Below the pieces are notes generated by a model that worked only from the letters and a program-made list of their open reading frames with translations, was not told the DNA's origin and ran no database searches. A program made the position numbers and the translations under genes. Source: JBGCFO01 sp045106955 (GTDB lineage Bacteria > Pseudomonadota > Alphaproteobacteria > Rickettsiales > Rickettsiaceae). From it: a DNA stretch of 29,475 nucleotides. This document shows positions 1 to 8,708 of this stretch, piece after piece. The stretch covers positions 1-29,475 of the forward strand of contig JBGCFO010000007.1 of NCBI GenBank assembly GCA_045106955.1, read 5' to 3'. The stretch's first letter is position 1, and every line of letters begins with the position of its first letter.

Positions 1-184
1 TGTACAGTTGCTAATTCCGAATGATGATTCTCTTAGACAAGGCGAGCAGATTGCTTTTAGCCCTGATCAAGTCGAATTAATTATTGATATTAATAAATTA
101 TCTCAGGATCTAGCAGCTCAAATAGGAGCATTGCATTTAAAACAAGACTCTGAAAAGAATGCAATCAGCAGAATATCTTCCTAA
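1..184 (+). CDS. C-terminal end of an unidentified protein (partial)
   Basis: An open frame (first full codon at base 2) enters from the left edge and stops at TAA 182-184, giving about 60 C-terminal residues. I do not recognise it with confidence. The segment GEQIAFSPDQVELI resembles the end of a TOBE-type domain of an ABC transporter ATPase, but that is a weak resemblance over few residues. It is followed at once by a hairpin terminator, which supports this being a true gene end. Confidence 0.5.
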   Translation, partial: VQLLIPNDDSLRQGEQIAFSPDQVELIIDINKLSQDLAAQIGALHLKQDSEKNAISRISS

Positions 185-187
185 TTT

Positions 188-234
188 AAAAATTGTGATC
201 AGCCAAATCTTAGGGTTTTCTGATCACAATTTTT
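188..234. terminator. Bidirectional intrinsic terminator between convergent genes
   Basis: Bases 188-202 (AAAAATTGTGATCAG) and 220-234 (CTGATCACAATTTTT) form a perfect 15-bp inverted repeat around a 17-base loop. The arms begin with an A-run and end with a T-run, so the hairpin has a U-tail in either direction. It lies just after the stop of the left-edge gene and touches the stop codon of tsaB on the other strand, so it can serve both genes. Confidence 0.85.
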
Positions 235-935
235 CATTTTAAGTTAGGTGGTTTTGCATCGCTTGGTCTAATATATAGAGGATTGATTGCGATATTATCA
301 AATTTTATATTGCTTGATCTAAGAAGATGTTGATGTACATATTTACATATATGTACAGCTTTGATTCTTCTAAAACGTGGTAAAATTATAAGATTTGGTA
401 TTTTTAAGTCTTGTATGTACTCGAGGCCATTGCCAGCGCATGCAATAATATGATGTTTTGGATTATTATTGAGTATTTCTATTGTTTGATCGTAATCTAT
501 TAGGAGAGGATTTGATTTTGATCCTGATCGATCAAAACTTTGTATGTATAATTGCGACCTATAAGCATCTAATATCACATAGATTTTCTCATATGTTTTG
601 ATTTGTTCTTTTGCACGAAAATGACTCATATCAAAATTTGAAACAGTGATGCATTTGATCTGTTCCTGTGCAAAACATATTGCCTTAGCGCATGATAAGC
701 CCACTCTAATACCTGTAAAACTACCTGGTCCATTAACGACCCCTAAATAATCCATGTCTTTATAATTTAATTTTGCTTCGTTTAGAGTAGATTCAATCAT
801 TGGAATTAATTTTTCTGCTTGCATTGAAGGCTTTAATTCTTCATTATATGCTAAAATCTTAGCACCTCTGGAAACTCCTACTGATATTGTGCTATTTGAA
901 GTATCAAAAGATAGAATATTATAAATATTACTCAT
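234..935 (-). CDS. tsaB: TsaB, tRNA threonylcarbamoyladenosine biosynthesis protein
   Basis: The 233-residue protein belongs to the TsaB (YeaZ) branch of the ASKHA/Kae1 fold. TsaB is the non-catalytic partner that, with TsaD and TsaE, transfers threonylcarbamoyl to A37 of ANN-decoding tRNAs in the cytoplasm. Visible evidence is the N-terminal strand ILSFDTSNSTISVGV (residues 7-21), the family hallmark GPGSFTGIRVGLS (69-81), and a length typical of TsaB. TsaD is about 330 residues with a metal-binding HxxxH, which is absent here. The start ATG (933-935) is 14 bp from the start of the divergent mutase gene, so the two promoters must overlap or lie inside the neighbouring coding regions. The stop codon sits at the edge of the terminator hairpin. 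Confidence 0.93.
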   Translation of the reverse strand: MSNIYNILSFDTSNSTISVGVSRGAKILAYNEELKPSMQAEKLIPMIESTLNEAKLNYKDMDYLGVVNGPGSFTGIRVGLSCAKAICFAQEQIKCITVSNFDMSHFRAKEQIKTYEKIYVILDAYRSQLYIQSFDRSGSKSNPLLIDYDQTIEILNNNPKHHIIACAGNGLEYIQDLKIPNLIILPRFRRIKAVHICKYVHQHLLRSSNIKFDNIAINPLYIRPSDAKPPNLK

Positions 936-949
936 TTAAAAAAAGATTA

Positions 950-2368
950 ATGATAAGTTCTCATATTTTTAGATTATACGATATTCGTGGTAAAGTTACA
1001 GATCTTAATTACGGGCTTGTATATAATATTGGATATCATTTTACAAAAATGAATATCGCAAATTCCAATACAGATAAGGTATGTATCGCTTATGATTCAA
1101 GGTTAAGCTCTCGAGGGTTGTTGAAGCATTTAAGCGCTGGAATTATAGCTGCCAAAGGTAAAATATGCGCTCTTGGTTTAATACCAACTCCTGCATTATA
1201 TTTTGCTGATAAATATTTTGCATCAGCTATAAGCGTAATGATTACAGGTTCCCATAATCCAATTGATGAAAATGGATTTAAATTAGTTAAAGGAGGTATA
1301 TCGTTTTTTGGAGATCAGATTGCAGATTTGCGCAATGCAATAGAAGGAGATTATCAGGATTATCAAGAATTTAATGCTAAAAATGATGAATATATAGAGT
1401 TTGATATTAGAAGTAAATATACAGAGCGTATTTTGCGTGACATTGTTGTAAATCCTGAATTAAAAATTGCTTGGGATATTAGCAATGGTGCTGCTAGCTC
1501 AATTGTATCATTTTTGAATAATTCTTTAAGTAATCATAATATTTTTATCAATAAAAAATCTGACGGCACTTTTCCAGCTCATTCCCCAGATCCAACGAAA
1601 GCTAGTAATTTAGAGCAATTGATTGATGTTATGAGTTCCGAGAGATGTGATTTTGGCGTTGCATTTGATGGAGATGCTGATCGTCTTGTTGTTATTACAA
1701 AATCTAGGCAGATTTTACGTGGAGATCAATTGTCATATGTTTTTATCAAATCCTTGTTAATACCTGAATTTAATAGGTATTTAAAATATAACGGCGAGAG
1801 TGTAGTTGTTGATATTAAGACTAGCAAGATGATTATTGATAAGATTCAAAGCTTAGGTGTTAACGTAGTTATAACTAAAACTGGCCATCCTTTTATAAAA
1901 AAATCCATGAAAGATGCTCAAGCTATTTTTGGAGGAGAAATGAGCGGGCATATGTTTTTTGCTGATAAATATGATGGATATGATGATGGTATTTATGCAG
2001 CATTGCGCTTAATTGATTTAGTATCGAGATTTGGCAATGTTTTAGATCAATGGATCGAACCTTTGTTATCTATAAATAGCACGCCAGAAATTAAAATTGC
2101 AGTTAATAATAGCGCTATAAAATTTCAGACAATAGATAAAATGAAAGAATATTTGCGCGATAAACAAATTCAATTTAATAATATAGATGGAATTAGGGTT
2201 GAATATGAATATGGCTGGTGGTTAATTCGAGCTTCTAATACAGAAGATTTTTTAGTTGTGAGGTTTGAAGCTAATAATTCTAATGATTTGGAGAGTATTA
2301 GAAGTTATATTATCTCTCTTTTTATAGAATGTAATTTTTCAAAAAAGGATTTATTGCCATTATTCTAA
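950..2368 (+). CDS. Phosphomannomutase/phosphoglucomutase (alpha-D-phosphohexomutase family)
   Basis: The enzyme interconverts hexose 1- and 6-phosphates (mannose and/or glucose) and feeds nucleotide-sugar synthesis for envelope glycans. All four family motifs are present: catalytic phosphoserine loop TGSHNP (Ser near residue 101), Mg-binding loop DGDADR (Asp 240/242/244), sugar-specificity loop GEMSGH (about 329-334, the form usual in bifunctional PMM/PGM such as AlgC), and the phosphate-binding RASNTED near the C-terminus, where most relatives have TEP. The frame is open from 887, but the ATG at 950 is chosen because the protein then starts MISSHIFRLYDIRG, the normal family N-terminus, and because a start at 887 would overlap tsaB. 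The result is 472 residues. Its stop overlaps the stop of the convergent znuB-like gene by 3 bp. Substrate preference cannot be settled from sequence alone. Confidence 0.92.
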   Translation: MISSHIFRLYDIRGKVTDLNYGLVYNIGYHFTKMNIANSNTDKVCIAYDSRLSSRGLLKHLSAGIIAAKGKICALGLIPTPALYFADKYFASAISVMITGSHNPIDENGFKLVKGGISFFGDQIADLRNAIEGDYQDYQEFNAKNDEYIEFDIRSKYTERILRDIVVNPELKIAWDISNGAASSIVSFLNNSLSNHNIFINKKSDGTFPAHSPDPTKASNLEQLIDVMSSERCDFGVAFDGDADRLVVITKSRQILRGDQLSYVFIKSLLIPEFNRYLKYNGESVVVDIKTSKMIIDKIQSLGVNVVITKTGHPFIKKSMKDAQAIFGGEMSGHMFFADKYDGYDDGIYAALRLIDLVSRFGNVLDQWIEPLLSINSTPEIKIAVNNSAIKFQTIDKMKEYLRDKQIQFNNIDGIRVEYEYGWWLIRASNTEDFLVVRFEANNSNDLESIRSYIISLFIECNFSKKDLLPLF

Positions 2369-3135
2369 AGTTTATACATATAAGAATATAAAAGTAAGAT
2401 TAGATAGATCATTACTCCTGATATTGTAATGATTGCAGTTAATGGCATCAAGCTATATGCATAAGCTACAACAGATATAATATTTGTTATTACGGATATA
2501 ACGATAGAGTATACAATCATAGATACCGGGTTTTTCGCAATGAGACGCGCAGAAATTGCAGGTAAAATCAGTATTGTTGTCACCAGTAGCGTACCTACAA
2601 TTTTAATGGATAAGAATATACAAAGCGCAAGTAATAATAAAAAAAGAAACTCAACGCGTTTAATTGCAATATTTTTAATGTGAGCTATATCTTTATTAAA
2701 TGACATCAATATCATAGCTTTACGATATTTTAATATAAATATAGCAACTACAAGAAGTACAAATGATAAGTTTATTAAATCTTTTATAGATATTAGTTTA
2801 ACATTGCCGAAAAAGAATTTTTTAATTTCAGGAGCGATTGGAGAATAGTGAGACAAGATTAAGGCAACTGATAACATGAAGCTAGAAGTAACTAGTATAA
2901 TGGCATTACTGTCTGTATTTTTCTTGAATTTAAATACAAATATTGCAAATAATATTGCAACTATTGCACCAGATGACATTAACGATATACCCCCAATTAC
3001 ACTAATCATTGCTGCTAGCAGACTTGTATGAGATAATCCATCTGAGAAATATGTATATCTATTCCATAAACTAAGACACCCCATTGGAGCAAAAATTAGA
3101 CTGATGAGAATTGTAGCTGTAGTGATTAATAACAT
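2365..3135 (-). CDS. znuB: ZnuB-like zinc/manganese ABC transporter permease
   Basis: The 256-residue, highly hydrophobic protein is an ABC-3 family permease, the inner-membrane channel of a Zn2+ (or Mn2+) importer that works with a periplasmic binding protein (ZnuA) and an ATPase (ZnuC), neither of which is in this window. The clearest signature is at residues 17-42, FAPMGCLSLWNRYTYFSDGL followed by SHTSLL, matching the ZnuB/MntB pattern G-C-x(3)-W-R-x(3)-Y-F-x-D-x-L-S-H. About seven to eight membrane segments fill the length, and ILPAISARLIA near residue 190 matches the conserved coupling region. It is convergent with the mutase gene and divergent from virB3. Zinc rather than manganese is inferred from what is usual in Rickettsiales. 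Confidence 0.88.
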   Translation of the reverse strand: MLLITTATILISLIFAPMGCLSLWNRYTYFSDGLSHTSLLAAMISVIGGISLMSSGAIVAILFAIFVFKFKKNTDSNAIILVTSSFMLSVALILSHYSPIAPEIKKFFFGNVKLISIKDLINLSFVLLVVAIFILKYRKAMILMSFNKDIAHIKNIAIKRVEFLFLLLLALCIFLSIKIVGTLLVTTILILPAISARLIAKNPVSMIVYSIVISVITNIISVVAYAYSLMPLTAIITISGVMIYLILLLYSYMYKL

Positions 3136-3352
3136 CTGTTAATTATTTAGAAATTGATGATTAACTATGAAATAAAGTAATATATTTCCTTAGGAATAAT
3201 AACATAAAATTTCTTCATATCATATATACTCGCATTGCATATTGATGTTGATATGTATCATGATCAATAAAGCTTTGGCTTAATTATCATTAAAAATTGA
3301 TTTTCATTATACATTACTACTATCATTAATTAGTAATAATAATAGGTGGTTT
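3136..3352. promoter_or_regulatory. Divergent control region between znuB-like gene and the virB operon
   Basis: These 217 bp hold no convincing gene. They must contain the start signals of both the znuB-like gene (-) and the T4SS operon (+). A weak sigma70-like pair for virB3 is TTATCA (3284-3289) and TATACA (3308-3313) with an 18-bp spacer. The ribosome site AGGTGG lies just before the virB3 ATG. A 28-bp hyphenated dyad at 3241-3268 lies upstream of the proposed -35. Confidence 0.4.
3241..3268. promoter_or_regulatory. Hyphenated dyad, candidate operator
   Basis: Left arm ATTGAT and TGATA, right arm TATCA and ATCAAT, separated by symmetric 2-base mismatches and a 2-base centre. Eleven of 13 base pairs are complementary. 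Position (between divergent genes, about 16 bp before the proposed virB3 -35) and symmetry suggest a dimeric repressor or activator site. The regulator is unknown; the sequence does not match the Zur consensus well. Confidence 0.4.
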
Positions 3353-3634
3353 ATGTCATTACATTCAGATCCATTATTTATAGGATTAACTCGCCCTGCA
3401 ATGATTTTTGGTGTTAACTTGCAATTCGTAGTCTTTAATATGCTCATCACCATTGTATCTTTTATTCAGTTGCATCATATTTTTATACTAGTTGCTGGTA
3501 TAATGATGCATTTTGTAGGATATGTATTATCGTTCAAAGACCCAAGGTTTATGGATATATATGTTACAAAAGTCACAAAATGCCCATTTTGCAAGAATTA
3601 TTTTTTTTACGGCGCTAATTCATATAGTATTTAA
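3353..3634 (+). CDS. virB3: VirB3 family type IV secretion inner-membrane protein
   Basis: The 93-residue protein is a small T4SS subunit anchored in the inner membrane, which associates with VirB4 at the base of the channel. The N-terminus with DPLFIGLTRPAM (residues 6-17) is the VirB3 hallmark, followed by hydrophobic segments at about 18-36 and 42-60 and a short cytoplasmic end with a Cys pair (C77, C80). A good ribosome site, AGGTGG, precedes the ATG by a few bases. It is the first gene of the operon and lies 10 bp before virB4, the usual gene order. In Rickettsiales it is called rvhB3. Confidence 0.93.
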   Translation: MSLHSDPLFIGLTRPAMIFGVNLQFVVFNMLITIVSFIQLHHIFILVAGIMMHFVGYVLSFKDPRFMDIYVTKVTKCPFCKNYFFYGANSYSI

Positions 3635-3644
3635 TAGTTAGATT

Positions 3645-6065
3645 ATGAAATTATTTAAAACCAGAGCAGCTAAAGAGTTTTATGATAAAAAAGAAACTCA
3701 TATATCTAAATTTATTCAATACAGATGTCATTGGGATCATAATACAATTGTAACAAAAAAATATGAATTGCTGCAAGTGGTAAAGCTCAATGGAATATCC
3801 TTTGAGACGAAAGACGATCAAGATCTAGACATTAGATTGAATTTACTGAATTCTTTTTTGAAAACATTAGCCTCTGGTAATATTATTTTATATTTTCATG
3901 TAATTAGGCAGCGCAAGCCAGTCATTTCAGATGATATGGTTGCGTATAATTTTGTACAAGAACCAAATATTCACGATGATTTTTTTACATATTTATCTCA
4001 AAGTTGGTATTACAAGCATGTGCAAAATCAATCTTTTCACAACGATTTATATATTAGTATTTTATATCGTCCAGACAAGGGAGGGGCGGCTATTATAGAA
4101 TATTGGCTAAAAAAGATACAGCATGTTTCCAATGTTAATTGGGAACAGGATATGCGTGAAATGAAAGAGCAATTATATGAATTAACATCTAGGATTTGTA
4201 GAACATTTGAAGATTATGGCGCGCAAATATTACAGGTAAAAAAAAGCCCTTCTGGAACACATTTTTGCGAGATTTTAGAATTTTTAGGCCAGATACTTAA
4301 TTGTGGTAACAATATGCCTATGTCAGTTCCAAGGATTGGGATTGATCGCTATATACCCAATACAAGGTTATTTTTTGGACGTCGCTCGATAGAAGCGCGA
4401 AATGCTAAATCTACTAAATATGCTGGAATCGTTAGCGTTTTAGAATATTCTCCTCGTACTAATGCTGGCATATTAGATGGATTTCTACAAATGCCATTTC
4501 CATTCATTATGACTCAAAGCTTCATTTTTGCCAATCGTACTATTGCGATTAATAAGATGCAATTGCAGCAAAATCGTATGATTCAGGCTGAAGATAAAGC
4601 TGTATCGCAAATTTCAGAGATCAATCAAGCGCTAGATATGGCTATGAGCGGTACTATAGGATTTGGCTCTCACCATCTTTCTATACTTTGTATTGATGAC
4701 AATTTAAAAGCTTTAGAAAATTCATTGTCAATTGCTTCAGTTGAGTTATCAAATCATGGCTTTAAGCCGATAAGGGAAACTGTTAATATCGAAGCGAGTT
4801 ATTGGGGTCAGTTACCAGGTAATTATGAGTATATTGCAAGGAAATCCATGATCAATACTTTAAATTTAGCTGGATTTAATACTATGCATAATTACCCAAC
4901 TGGTAAGATTTCAGGTAATCATTGGGGTGAGTATGTTACGATTTTAGATACTACTTCTGGCACGCCTTTTTATTTTAATTTTCATGTACGCGATGTTGGT
5001 CATACTTTAATTATTGGCCCTACAGGTGCAGGTAAGACTTTATTGATGAACTTTTTATGCGCAAAATCTTTAAAATTTAAACCACGAATTTTCTTTTTTG
5101 ATAAAGATCATGGCGCAGAAATATTTTTACGATCCATTTATGGTGTATACACTGTTTTAGATCCAAGTGTAAAGTGTAATTTTAATCCATTGCAACTAGA
5201 TGATACTGGTACAAATCGTACATTTTTAATGGAATGGTTGAGGTTGTTAGTAACTTCAAATGGAGAAATAATTACATCCGAAGAAAATAAAATCTTAGAA
5301 CAGGCGATTGATGGTAATTTTAGACTAAATAAAAAAGATCGTAAGCTTAGCAATATAGTTGCATTTTTAGGAATTGATGGACCGGGAACATTGGCAAGTC
5401 GTATTTCGATGTGGTATGGAATTGGTGCCAAAGCAAATATTTTTGACAATGATACAGATGACATTGATTTAAGCTCTGCTAGTGTTTTTGGTTTTGAGAT
5501 GGCTCAGTTATTAAAGGATAAAATTAGTCTTGGGCCAGTATTATTATATATATTTCATCGCATCAATTCCTCGCTTGATGGCGCCAGAACTATTATTGTC
5601 TTAGACGAAGCTTGGTCATTAATTGATAATGATATTTTTGCTCCTAAAATCAAGGATTGGCTTAAAGTTTTGAGAAAGCTCAATACTTTTGTAATTTTTG
5701 CTACTCAAAGTGTAGAAGATGCTGCTAAGAGTAAGATTAGTGATACTTTAATTCAGCAAACAGCAACTCAGATTTTCTTGCCTAATTTAAAAGCAACGGA
5801 TGTATATCGTTCAGCATTTATGTTAAGTCAGAGGGAGTATATGTTGATTAAAACAACAAATCCTGGATCGCATTATTTTTTGATTAAGCAAAATATAGAT
5901 TCTGTAATTGCAAAATTGGATTTAACTGGTATGACAAATGTTATTAATGTTCTTTCCGGTAGGATTGGGACTATAGAGTTATTACGCAAGCTTATTAAAA
6001 AATATGGCGCAGATCCAGAAGATTGGTTGCAAGTATTTTATCAGCAATCCAAGACAATTGCATGA
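3645..6065 (+). CDS. virB4: VirB4 type IV secretion ATPase
   Basis: This 806-residue AAA-type ATPase powers assembly of the T4SS and substrate transfer from the cytoplasmic face of the inner membrane. The Walker A motif GPTGAGKT is at residues 458-465 and Walker B IIVLDEAWS around 650-657 (D654, E655). A conserved ATQSVEDAAKS (about 685-695) follows, as in the CagE/TrbE/VirB family, and the N-terminal half is the membrane-associated VirB4 domain. Length is normal for Rickettsiales VirB4. The gene sits 10 bp after virB3 and 9 bp before the first virB6. No key residue is missing, so it should be active. Confidence 0.96.
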   Translation: MKLFKTRAAKEFYDKKETHISKFIQYRCHWDHNTIVTKKYELLQVVKLNGISFETKDDQDLDIRLNLLNSFLKTLASGNIILYFHVIRQRKPVISDDMVAYNFVQEPNIHDDFFTYLSQSWYYKHVQNQSFHNDLYISILYRPDKGGAAIIEYWLKKIQHVSNVNWEQDMREMKEQLYELTSRICRTFEDYGAQILQVKKSPSGTHFCEILEFLGQILNCGNNMPMSVPRIGIDRYIPNTRLFFGRRSIEARNAKSTKYAGIVSVLEYSPRTNAGILDGFLQMPFPFIMTQSFIFANRTIAINKMQLQQNRMIQAEDKAVSQISEINQALDMAMSGTIGFGSHHLSILCIDDNLKALENSLSIASVELSNHGFKPIRETVNIEASYWGQLPGNYEYIARKSMINTLNLAGFNTMHNYPTGKISGNHWGEYVTILDTTSGTPFYFNFHVRDVGHTLIIGPTGAGKTLLMNFLCAKSLKFKPRIFFFDKDHGAEIFLRSIYGVYTVLDPSVKCNFNPLQLDDTGTNRTFLMEWLRLLVTSNGEIITSEENKILEQAIDGNFRLNKKDRKLSNIVAFLGIDGPGTLASRISMWYGIGAKANIFDNDTDDIDLSSASVFGFEMAQLLKDKISLGPVLLYIFHRINSSLDGARTIIVLDEAWSLIDNDIFAPKIKDWLKVLRKLNTFVIFATQSVEDAAKSKISDTLIQQTATQIFLPNLKATDVYRSAFMLSQREYMLIKTTNPGSHYFLIKQNIDSVIAKLDLTGMTNVINVLSGRIGTIELLRKLIKKYGADPEDWLQVFYQQSKTIA

Positions 6066-6074
6066 TCTGATATC

Positions 6075-8678
6075 ATGATCATTTTTGATGCGATATGTAA
6101 GTTAATTAAATATGTAACTTTATTGTGCTTACTGAATATTGTTTTTATTCAAAATATTAAAGCAGAAGATATTTTATCTCGTATTGAAAGCATCGTCGAA
6201 AATTTAACTTGTGAAACTGAAGGCATAGGAGATTTTTTTACAAATCAATTTGCTCATACTTGTATCCCTTCTCCTTTATTTAGCATGGCTGTTTCAGAAA
6301 TTGTTTCTCCATTTATGTACACCAATTTTCTGATTAGATTAAAACTTGATGATGAAAAGCTATTTTCATCTCATCAATGCTCGCGAAAGAACAGGGCAGA
6401 TCCAAAGGATCCAAAAATTACATTCGGAATGTGTAGCAATACTAAGTTACAAATTTATAGAGCTGAGATTATGGAGGAAGCTGCTCAGCAAATTGCTTCA
6501 TCTTTATTTAATAATTCTAGTGATGTTTGGGGCGATGTTTGGTCTGCGATTAAAAATTCATTAAGCATACCACAGAAGGATTATTATGATATATATAATA
6601 ATACATCGTTAGGACAAGAAGGGCAAATGTTTGATTTTATTTTGCAAACTGGAACCCCGTTGCCGATGGTATTTCCGTGGAAAATAGTACAGAAATCAGA
6701 TCAAATTTGTGTAGCTACAATTTCTTTTGCTGGTTGGTTACCCGTTGGATGTAAGTATATTCGTGAACCTTATCCTCATTCAATATATGATGATTATTTA
6801 GATGTAAAAAATAATTACAAACCATACAGTAATAGCATTACAAATTTTATTCAATGCTCTAATGCCCAAAACTGTTATATGGAAGCATATAAACATTCTA
6901 AATCCCCTATAGTTATTATTGGGCCCTTAATACATTGTATCAAGCAAATGGCGTCTCAGTTTTTTGTATCTAAGAAAGTTTGTAGCGTTTCTGATATATC
7001 GCAATTTGCAGAAAATAGCGATAGCTACATATTTAAATTACAGCAAGGTATGTATCGTTTTGTAACTTTCATGCTAACTATGTATGTAATATTGTTTGGC
7101 ATTAGAATGCTGCTATCTCCTCTTAAACCATCAGAATATATTTACGCTATTTTGATGATAGTGTTTGTAACATATTTTTCTATAGGGCTTAACGTTGGAG
7201 AAGGGCGATATGACGGCATGATACAATTAGTATTACCTATGCTTCTTAGCGGCATGACTACAATTAGCGAATGGTTTATGCATGGCAGTAACAATGGGTT
7301 ATGTACTTTTTCTGCGTCGGAATACCCTCAAAATCTCTCTTTTTTATCATTTGCCAATACAGTAGAATGTTACGTTGTGTATTTGCTTGGATTAGACCCA
7401 ATATCTACATCGTCTTTATCAGATGCTTATAGAAGTGGCTCAACTGATATGTACGATGCATTTGCATTTGCAGTGCCTCCTTATTTTTATTTACTAGCTC
7501 CAGCGGTAATTACCGGTCAATGGACATTAGCAAGCCTGATTATTACATATCCAATTATGATTATTGCGTTATTGGGTTATTTAATTTACGTAATGATTTC
7601 TTGTATATTATTTGTGATAGTTTTATCAGTGTTTAGCGTTGTCATAATACCATTAGGGTTAATACGATTTATGCAGGGCTATGTAAGTAATTATTTTGCA
7701 TTATTATTATCTTTATTGTTACAACCAGCAGTTGCAAGCGCTTTAGCAATGTTATCTTTTTCATTGATAGCCAATTATGGTTTATTTCCAGAGTGCAAAT
7801 GGGAGTCTCGCTTGGAGACTTTTGGAGATAGAAGTGTAAAGTTATTTTACATTGACTCTAAATGGAGTAATTACAGCAGCGAAAAGGATGCTAAAAGGTG
7901 CGAAACTAGCTTAGGTTACCTTATTGATTATCCAATGTATAATTTTTATTCTAGTCAAGATTTATCAGATCTTGATAATATAGATTTGATTACTTCTCGT
8001 ACTGGAGATGAATTTCTTTCTTTGTTTTCTTTTTCTTTTACTGTAGAGAATGTTACTGGTATGTTCTTTAATTTTCCATCGATAGTATCATTTAGTAGGA
8101 TAGAGTCTATTATCATAGCATTTGTCGTGGGTTTATTTGTAATATATTTGGTTCATAATTTTATGTCTCAATTATCCAATCTAATAACTGATCTTACCGG
8201 AGGGATATTATTAAATAACATCAAAATACAAGCGCCAACGATATTTACTCGTCAAATGTTTAACTCAATAAGAAAGCCAAAATCCGAACCATCAGAAGAG
8301 GAAGAAGATGATGGCAATGGCAAAGGACAAGGTGGAGATAAAGCCTATGTTAGAGATGTTGAATCCAAAGACAGGGCAGTTGTTAGTGATCCAAATAGTA
8401 GATCAGTAGATCGCGCAGTTATAGGAGATGCTCAGGCAGGAGATAGAGCTCATGTAGATGATGCTCAGGCAGGAGATAGAGCTCATGTAGATGATATCAA
8501 TAGAGGTCAAGATGTAGCTCATGCAGAAGATTCAAATCAAATTGATGAAGATCGAGTCGAAGATAGTATGTTTAGAGATAGAGCTAGCCTTGATGATGGT
8601 TCTAGCGATGTATCAGATGATAGCAAATCAGATCGTCAATTAAATCGAAATGAAGGTAGAGATGATGAAAATGTTTAA
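6075..8678 (+). CDS. VirB6-like T4SS inner-membrane protein, paralogue 1, acidic repeat tail
   Basis: The 867-residue protein is a TrbL/VirB6-type polytopic subunit that forms part of the inner-membrane channel. A hydrophobic signal or anchor (about residues 12-28, ending near IKA-ED) is followed by a roughly 290-residue Cys-containing extracytoplasmic domain. Next comes the core of membrane segments (about 325-400 and 465-570), a second Cys-bearing loop, and a last segment near 677-698. From about 735 on the chain is soluble and very acidic, with Asp/Glu clusters and DRA-containing repeats, including two identical 11-residue units. The core shares the pattern NGLC-x-F-x(2)-S-x-YP with the next gene, so these two are the closer pair. 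The tail is absent from classical VirB6 (about 300 residues), and its function is unknown. Initiation is by ATG 9 bp after virB4. Confidence 0.9.
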   Translation: MIIFDAICKLIKYVTLLCLLNIVFIQNIKAEDILSRIESIVENLTCETEGIGDFFTNQFAHTCIPSPLFSMAVSEIVSPFMYTNFLIRLKLDDEKLFSSHQCSRKNRADPKDPKITFGMCSNTKLQIYRAEIMEEAAQQIASSLFNNSSDVWGDVWSAIKNSLSIPQKDYYDIYNNTSLGQEGQMFDFILQTGTPLPMVFPWKIVQKSDQICVATISFAGWLPVGCKYIREPYPHSIYDDYLDVKNNYKPYSNSITNFIQCSNAQNCYMEAYKHSKSPIVIIGPLIHCIKQMASQFFVSKKVCSVSDISQFAENSDSYIFKLQQGMYRFVTFMLTMYVILFGIRMLLSPLKPSEYIYAILMIVFVTYFSIGLNVGEGRYDGMIQLVLPMLLSGMTTISEWFMHGSNNGLCTFSASEYPQNLSFLSFANTVECYVVYLLGLDPISTSSLSDAYRSGSTDMYDAFAFAVPPYFYLLAPAVITGQWTLASLIITYPIMIIALLGYLIYVMISCILFVIVLSVFSVVIIPLGLIRFMQGYVSNYFALLLSLLLQPAVASALAMLSFSLIANYGLFPECKWESRLETFGDRSVKLFYIDSKWSNYSSEKDAKRCETSLGYLIDYPMYNFYSSQDLSDLDNIDLITSRTGDEFLSLFSFSFTVENVTGMFFNFPSIVSFSRIESIIIAFVVGLFVIYLVHNFMSQLSNLITDLTGGILLNNIKIQAPTIFTRQMFNSIRKPKSEPSEEEEDDGNGKGQGGDKAYVRDVESKDRAVVSDPNSRSVDRAVIGDAQAGDRAHVDDAQAGDRAHVDDINRGQDVAHAEDSNQIDEDRVEDSMFRDRASLDDGSSDVSDDSKSDRQLNRNEGRDDENV
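8427..8492 (+). repeat. Two perfect 33-bp tandem repeats in virB6-1
   Basis: Bases 8427-8459 and 8460-8492 are identical. Each encodes the 11-residue unit DAQAGDRAHVD. Weaker relatives (SVDRAVIGD before, GQDVAHAED after) flank them, so the acidic tail appears to have grown by duplication of an 11-residue module. Perfect identity at DNA level suggests recent expansion or slippage. Confidence 0.95.
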
Positions 8679-8694
8679 TTTTTATATATTAATT

Positions 8695-8699
8695 GAAGG
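8695..8699 (+). promoter_or_regulatory. Ribosome binding site that fixes the start of virB6-2
   Basis: GAAGG stands 9 nt before the ATG at 8709 but only 3 nt before the in-frame GTG at 8703. This spacing favours ATG 8709 over the slightly longer GTG start. Confidence 0.55.
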
Positions 8700-8708
8700 T
8701 TAGTGACA

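Noticed and set aside
887..949. N-terminal extension of the phosphohexomutase to ATG 887
   Set aside because: It would overlap tsaB and adds a Tyr/Lys-rich stretch foreign to the family; the normal N-terminus begins at ATG 950.
3187..3197. Small palindrome TTCCT/AGGAA in the znuB-virB3 gap
   Set aside because: Arms of five bases with a one-base centre are expected by chance and have no further symmetry.
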